Assembly (NCBI GenBank): GCA_964346355.1
Contig: CAYFUH010000026.1
Location: 1 to 20,468, forward strand
Source: UBA6115 sp964346355
Lineage (GTDB): Bacteria > Bacillota > Clostridia > Christensenellales > Aristaeellaceae
Direction: 5' to 3'
DNA: 20,468 nt
Of the stretch, positions 14,856 to 20,468 are shown piece by piece (the stretch's first letter is position 1; every line of letters starts with the position of its first letter). A program made the position numbers and the translations under genes. The notes under the pieces are model-generated. The model was not told where the DNA came from. It did not search any database and was given only the letters and a program-made list of their open reading frames with translations.

Positions 14856-16304
14856 ATGTACGATATTGTAATCATTGGCGCGGGGGTCATCGGCTGCGCA
14901 GTCGCCTACCGCCTGGGGCAGTATGAGGGCAAGTTCGCGGTGATGGATTTTGCCCACGATGTAAGCGAGGGGGCCAGCAAGGCCAACAGCGGCATTGTGC
15001 ATGCGGGCTATGACGCCAAGGCTGGCACAGAAAAGGCCAGGCTGAACGTCAAGGGCGCCCGCATGATGAAGGATTTGTGCCGCACGCTGGGCGTGCCCTA
15101 TGGGCAGCCCGGCGCCATGGTCCTGGGCTTTCATGAGGAGGACCGCAAGGCCCTGGAAGCGCTGTATGAGAATTCTAAGGTCAACGGCGTGCCCGGCTGC
15201 CGGCTGATTGAGCGGGACGAAATCTTAAAAATGGAGCCCAACATCAACCCGGAGGTGCTGCTGGCGCTGGATGTGCCCGCCTCCGGCCTGGTCAGCCCCT
15301 ATGAGTTGACCCACGCCCTGGCTGACAGCGCCAAGGAAAACGGCTTTGATTTCCTGCTGGGGACCAAGGCGGAAGAGCTGTCCTTTGCAGATGGCGTATG
15401 GACCATCAAAACGCAAAACGGCGAGGTCAAAACGCGGGCGGTCATCAACTGCGCGGGCGTGTATGCCGATGTGCTGCACAACCAGATTTCCACCAAACAG
15501 GTCAAAATCATCGCGCGCCGCGGCCAGTACTACCTGCTGGACCGCAGCGCGCCGCTTTTGTTTAACCGCACCATCTTCCAGGTGCCCACCAAGATGGGCA
15601 AGGGCGTTTTGGTATCGCCCACCACCCACGGCAACCTGCTGCTGGGCCCCACGGCGGAGGACATCCCCGATGGCCTGGACACCGCCACAAGCCGGGACGG
15701 CTTAACAGATGTGCTGGCCAAAGCGCGCCTCACTTACCCCAATGCGGATTTGCGCCAGGTGATCACCACCTTCTCCGGCATCCGCGCGCATGAGGTGGAG
15801 GGCGACTTTTTGATCGGCCAGGTGGAGGGCGCGCCGGATGGCGCCTTTGAAGCCATCGGCATTGAAAGCCCCGGCCTGTCCGCTGCCCCCGCCATTGGCG
15901 AGGAGCTGGGCGACTGGGTGGCCTATTCGTTGAAACTCAAGAAAAACCTGAACTATATTGCGCCCACACCCCTGCCCAAAGCCTTCGCCGGCATGAACGA
16001 GCAGGAGCGCAGGGCCGCCTATGAGATCGACCCGGATTACGGCCGCATCGTCTGCCGCTGCGAGCAGGTGACCGAGGCCGAGGTGCGCCGCAGCATCCGC
16101 CGCCCCATGGGCGCGCGCAGCCTGGACGGCGTCAAGCGCCGCACCCGCGCCGGCATGGGCCGCTGCCAGAGCGGTTTTTGCTCCACCCGCGTGATGGAGA
16201 TATTGGCCGAGGAGTTAGGTCAAAATTTGCGCCAGATTTCCAAGTCCGGCGGCAACAGCTGGCTTTTAGCCGGCGGCATTGGCAAGGAGGACAGCCATGA
16301 GTAA
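14856..16304 (+). CDS. GlpA-like FAD-dependent dehydrogenase with C-terminal BFD-type [2Fe-2S] site
   Basis: This 482-residue flavoprotein is related to the anaerobic glycerol-3-phosphate dehydrogenase A subunit, which would oxidise glycerol 3-phosphate to dihydroxyacetone phosphate. The FAD-binding GAGVIG (8-13) opens a DAO-type domain running to about 365, with SKANSGIVHAGYD (46-58), RRGQYYLLDR and FSGIRAHEVEGDFLIG. A C-terminal BFD-like domain has C400-R-C402 and C437-QSGF-C442, four Cys that would hold a [2Fe-2S] cluster. The start directly precedes the first beta-strand; GAGGGG lies close upstream and is an ordinary-to-weak ribosome site. It overlaps the next gene by 8 bases. Clostridial genomes often carry this gene with a pyridine-nucleotide oxidoreductase and a DUF1667 protein. 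Other hydroxy-acid substrates (for example L-2-hydroxyglutarate) are possible, because the domain is shared. Confidence 0.85.
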   Translation: MYDIVIIGAGVIGCAVAYRLGQYEGKFAVMDFAHDVSEGASKANSGIVHAGYDAKAGTEKARLNVKGARMMKDLCRTLGVPYGQPGAMVLGFHEEDRKALEALYENSKVNGVPGCRLIERDEILKMEPNINPEVLLALDVPASGLVSPYELTHALADSAKENGFDFLLGTKAEELSFADGVWTIKTQNGEVKTRAVINCAGVYADVLHNQISTKQVKIIARRGQYYLLDRSAPLLFNRTIFQVPTKMGKGVLVSPTTHGNLLLGPTAEDIPDGLDTATSRDGLTDVLAKARLTYPNADLRQVITTFSGIRAHEVEGDFLIGQVEGAPDGAFEAIGIESPGLSAAPAIGEELGDWVAYSLKLKKNLNYIAPTPLPKAFAGMNEQERRAAYEIDPDYGRIVCRCEQVTEAEVRRSIRRPMGARSLDGVKRRTRAGMGRCQSGFCSTRVMEILAEELGQNLRQISKSGGNSWLLAGGIGKEDSHE

Positions 16305-17579
16305 CACGCGCATCCCCATTGATCTGCTCATCATCGGCGCGGGCCCAGCAGGCCTGGCAGCTGCCATCGCGGCCAAGCGCGCAGGCGTCATGGACCTCTT
16401 GGTCTTAGAGCGCGAGGACGAGCAGGGCGGCATCCTCAACCAATGCATCCACAACGGCTTTGGCTTGCACCGCTTCAAGGAGGAGTTGACCGGGCCTGAG
16501 TACGCCGAGCGCGACATCAAGGAAGCCCGGGATTTAAACATCCCCGTTTTAACCGGCACAACCGTATTATCCGTAACCCGTGACAAGCAGGTCACCGCCG
16601 TCAGCCGCGAGCGGGGGATCGAGGTCTACCAAGCCAAAGCCGTCATCCTGGCCATGGGCTGCAGGGAGCGCCCCCGCGGCGCGCTGGCCATCCCCGGCAG
16701 CCGCCCGGCAGGCATCTATTCCGCCGGCACCGCGCAAAAGCTGGTCAATATGGCGGGCTTTATGCCCGGCCGCCGCGTCATCATCCTGGGCTCCGGCGAC
16801 ATCGGCCTGATCATGGCGCGCCGAATGACCCTGCAGGGGGCCCAGGTGTTAGCCTGTGTGGAATTGATGCCCTATTCAAGCGGGCTGAACCGTAACATCG
16901 TGCAGTGCCTGCAGGATTATAACATCCCGCTGATGCTTTCCCACACGGTGGTGGACATCAAGGGCAGGGAGCGACTGACCGGCGTCACCATCGCCCAGGT
17001 GGGGGAGGACCGCCGGCCCATTCCGGGAACAGAGCAGGACTTTGAGTGCGATACGCTTCTTTTATCCGTCGGCTTGATTCCGGAGAACGAACTGTCCCTG
17101 CAGGCGGGGGTGCGCCTCTCACCCATGACCCAGGGCGCGGTGGTCAACAACCATTTTGAAACCAATGTGAAGGGCATCTTCGCCTGCGGCAATGTGCTGC
17201 ACGTGCATGACCTGGTGGACTATGTCAGCCGGGAGAGCATGCAGGCAGGCGAGGCGGCCGCGCTGTACCTGAAGGGGGAGAAGGCGCCCTTCCTGCGCTC
17301 CCAGGTCAAGGACGGCCAGGGCGTGCGCGGCACCGTGCCCCAGCGGCTGGATATCCCGATCCAAGAGGTGACAGACGGGGTAGAATTAATGTTCAGGCCC
17401 GACCGGGTCTATCAAAACCACTTTGTCACTGTGCGCACACCGGAGGAGGTGCTGCTGTCCCAGCGGCGTTTCATCCTCACCCCGGGTGAGATGGCGGAGG
17501 TCAAGCTGACCCCGGACATGCTCTCCCGCGTGCGCCAAAAGACACTGACAGTGGAGATTACCGAGGAAAAACAGACAAC

Positions 17580-17583
<4 letters not shown>
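16297..17583 (+). CDS. FAD/NAD(P)-dependent oxidoreductase, partner of the GlpA-like dehydrogenase
   Basis: This is a 428-residue protein. ATG 16297 follows AAGGAGG (16284-16290), inside the end of the previous gene. The FAD site is GAGPAG (14-19), followed by the family-typical GGILNQCIHNGFG (44-56, Cys50). GCRERPRG has C122, and a second nucleotide-binding motif GSGDIG starts at 165 for NAD(P). The C-terminal 80 or so residues (TVPQRLDI, FRPDRVYQNHFVTVRTPEE, TPGEMAEVKL) form the beta-rich tail usual in this group. It most likely passes electrons between the dehydrogenase's flavin/iron-sulfur site and NAD(H) or another carrier. Its stop overlaps the start of the next gene (ATGA), so the three genes are translationally coupled. 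Confidence 0.85.
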
Positions 17584-19289
<1,706 letters not shown>

Positions 19290-19319
19290 GGGGCTAAGCG
19301 ACAGGCGCTTATCCCCATA

Positions 19320-19353
19320 AAAAAACAGGCAGCCCTTGAAGCGCCTGTTTTTT
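19320..19353. terminator. Bidirectional intrinsic terminator
   Basis: AAAAAACAGGC (19320-19330) pairs with GCCTGTTTTTT (19343-19353); GC/GC can extend the stem inward past one bulged A. It lies between the redox operon ending at 19289 and the minus-strand gene ending at 19357, and has T-runs on both strands. Confidence 0.9.
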
Positions 19354-19356
19354 AAT

Positions 19357-19722
19357 CTATACGCTGCGCAGCCAGCGCAGGGCGTCCTGCTCTGTTTTGG
19401 TGATGTAGACCGTTTTGCCCAGTCCTGTTTGCCGGGCATAGGCTTTGAGCGCCGCACGCTCCAGCAGGTTGAACTCACCCACCAAAGCCAGGCGCATATC
19501 CAGCTGGGTAAACAGCTGGCTTAGTTCCTTCACAAAGCCGCTGCGCAAATCAAACTTGCCCTCGTCAATCATCTCCCGGCGCAGCAGCACCTTGGCGGAC
19601 TGATGCGTGGTGTTGACCTCCTGCATCAGCGCCTTGATTTGATCCACGCTGTTGATGCTGCCCGCCTCGCCCTCAAATCGCGCGATGCCGGGTGAATCAA
19701 TGATGATAACAGGCACGCTCAT
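19357..19722 (-). CDS. DUF4180 family protein
   Basis: This is a 121-residue soluble protein without signal peptide or membrane segment. It opens with strand-like MSVPVIIIDSPGIARF. Then come INSVDQIKALMQEV (about 23-36), LLRREMIDEGKFDLRSGF (about 46-63), MRLALVGEF (about 75-83) and a C-terminal TVYITKTEQDALRWL. The order (helix with D-Q-ALM, a strand with FDL after it, a central (L/I)A(L/I)VG(D/E)F strand, and a final strand-helix EEA..L) is that of DUF4180, a small alpha/beta domain of unknown function. Its ATG overlaps the upstream gene's TGA by four bases, so it is co-translated with the F420-ligase-like protein. It ends at a bidirectional terminator. Confidence 0.75.
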   Translation of the reverse strand: MSVPVIIIDSPGIARFEGEAGSINSVDQIKALMQEVNTTHQSAKVLLRREMIDEGKFDLRSGFVKELSQLFTQLDMRLALVGEFNLLERAALKAYARQTGLGKTVYITKTEQDALRWLRSV

Positions 19723-20468
19723 GCGTCCTGTTTTTTCGGGCGGATTAAGATAAAGGGCGTCAGCTCCTTGCCCTGGCCGGAGGGGTTGTCCGCCATCGCC
19801 TCCTGGATTTCCTCATCACTCAGCGGAAAATGGCTGCTTTTGCCCAGCTGGTTGCGGTGAAAGTCATTGGCGTCCATAATCACCACCGGGATGCCAGTTT
19901 TCTGGGTCAAGTCATCGCACAGCTTGTCCGCGTCCGGCGGGTTGACCACCGCCAATTCGTGATATTCCTGGAAGTCACTGGCCGCGTAAAACCCGTCAAT
20001 CCCGGCCACATCATGCCCGCACACCTTGTAAAACACGCCCTTGATGCCAAAGGGCTTGGTGATGGCGGAGAGGAAGGTGGCCAGCAGCACGCGGGGCAGG
20101 CCCGCGATGTCAATGGTCATTTGCAGTTTATAGGGCTCGTGCATGCCGATGCCCGTGCTGTTGTGGCCGGCGAAGCGCCACAGCAAATTGGCCCAGAAGC
20201 CGGGCTTGACCTGCTCCCTGGTTTTGACCGAGCCCACGCACATGCCCATGACCTTGGCGCCAAAGGAGAGGACATCCCCGGGCTGGTACAGGGGTTTGAC
20301 ATAGCGCTCCAGCAATTGCGCCTGGTCTTCATGGGGCTTGACGAAATGCGTCTTGATGGCATAGCGCGCGTAGCGCCGGCCGCTCTCACCGGTGATGTCC
20401 CCGCGGTCATAGTAGATAATATCGCCTAATTCCCGCCGCTGGTGGGCCAGGTTCCTTGTGCCGTCTTC
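19719..20468 (-). CDS. F420-0:gamma-glutamyl ligase-like protein, 5' end cut by window edge
   Basis: The last 249 residues are visible; the frame is open to the right edge with no in-frame ATG/ribosome-site pair, so the start is outside. Recognisable blocks: RYAIKTHFVKPHED near the beginning, YQPGDVLSFGAKVMGMCVG, and PGFWANLLWRFAGHNSTGIGM. They continue with the central KGVFYKVCGHDVAGIDGFY and then VVIMDANDFHRNQLGKS. These resemble the CofE/FbiB-type F420 ligase domain, which in archaea and actinobacteria adds glutamate to coenzyme F420-0 using GTP. Many Clostridia carry a homologue without any known F420 pathway, so the true substrate here is unknown. It overlaps DUF4180 by ATGA. The C-terminal tail (about 40 residues after NQLG) is hydrophilic. 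Confidence 0.8.
   Translation of the reverse strand, partial: EDGTRNLAHQRRELGDIIYYDRGDITGESGRRYARYAIKTHFVKPHEDQAQLLERYVKPLYQPGDVLSFGAKVMGMCVGSVKTREQVKPGFWANLLWRFAGHNSTGIGMHEPYKLQMTIDIAGLPRVLLATFLSAITKPFGIKGVFYKVCGHDVAGIDGFYAASDFQEYHELAVVNPPDADKLCDDLTQKTGIPVVIMDANDFHRNQLGKSSHFPLSDEEIQEAMADNPSGQGKELTPFILIRPKKQDA

Overview
The window looks like chromosomal DNA from a GC-rich anaerobic Gram-positive bacterium, most likely Bacillota, class Clostridia. The evidence is strong AGGAGG-type ribosome binding sites, a cell-surface protease with S-layer homology (SLH) repeats, a peptidoglycan-binding secreted protein, and families common in Clostridia (DUF3798, DIP1984, DUF4180, an anaerobic GlpA-like dehydrogenase with a BFD-type iron-sulfur site). 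The placement is inference; no rRNA or other marker is present. I see no insertion sequences, phage genes or CRISPR arrays.

Layout. (1) Positions 1-537, minus: a partial secreted DUF3798 protein running off the left edge, with its own promoter. (2) 936-2843, plus: a secreted protein with a probable beta-propeller half and a C-terminal HExxH metallopeptidase half, closed by a bidirectional terminator. (3) 8606 down to 2920, minus: one probable operon. It has a good promoter, a leader holding a 26-codon ORF and an intrinsic-terminator-like hairpin, two overlapping genes for a heterodimeric ABC exporter, a half-size EamA transporter and a cytoplasmic GH29 alpha-L-fucosidase. (4) 8753-12464, plus: promoter, a large secreted M16C zinc protease with a C-terminal SLH region, and a terminator. 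(5) 12555-13258, plus: a DIP1984-family protein followed 12-100 bases downstream by a non-coding tRNA-like element, then a shared terminator. (6) 13275-14540, minus: a secreted protein with an SH3-like domain, two peptidoglycan-binding domains and a His/Cys-rich C-terminal domain. (7) 14761-19289, plus: three overlapping flavoprotein genes (GlpA-like dehydrogenase with a BFD-type site, a pyridine-nucleotide oxidoreductase, and a CoA-disulfide-reductase/rhodanese fusion). (8) 19357-20468, minus: DUF4180 and a partial F420-0:gamma-glutamyl ligase-like protein, overlapping by ATGA.

The genes fall into small independent units. The secreted and wall-associated proteins (DUF3798, propeller-protease, M16C-SLH, peptidoglycan-binding protein) act at the cell surface. 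The exporter/fucosidase operon and the redox trio act at the membrane and in the cytoplasm. The two most unusual items are the tRNA-like RNA beside DIP1984 and the leader ORF plus attenuator-like hairpin in front of the ABC exporter.
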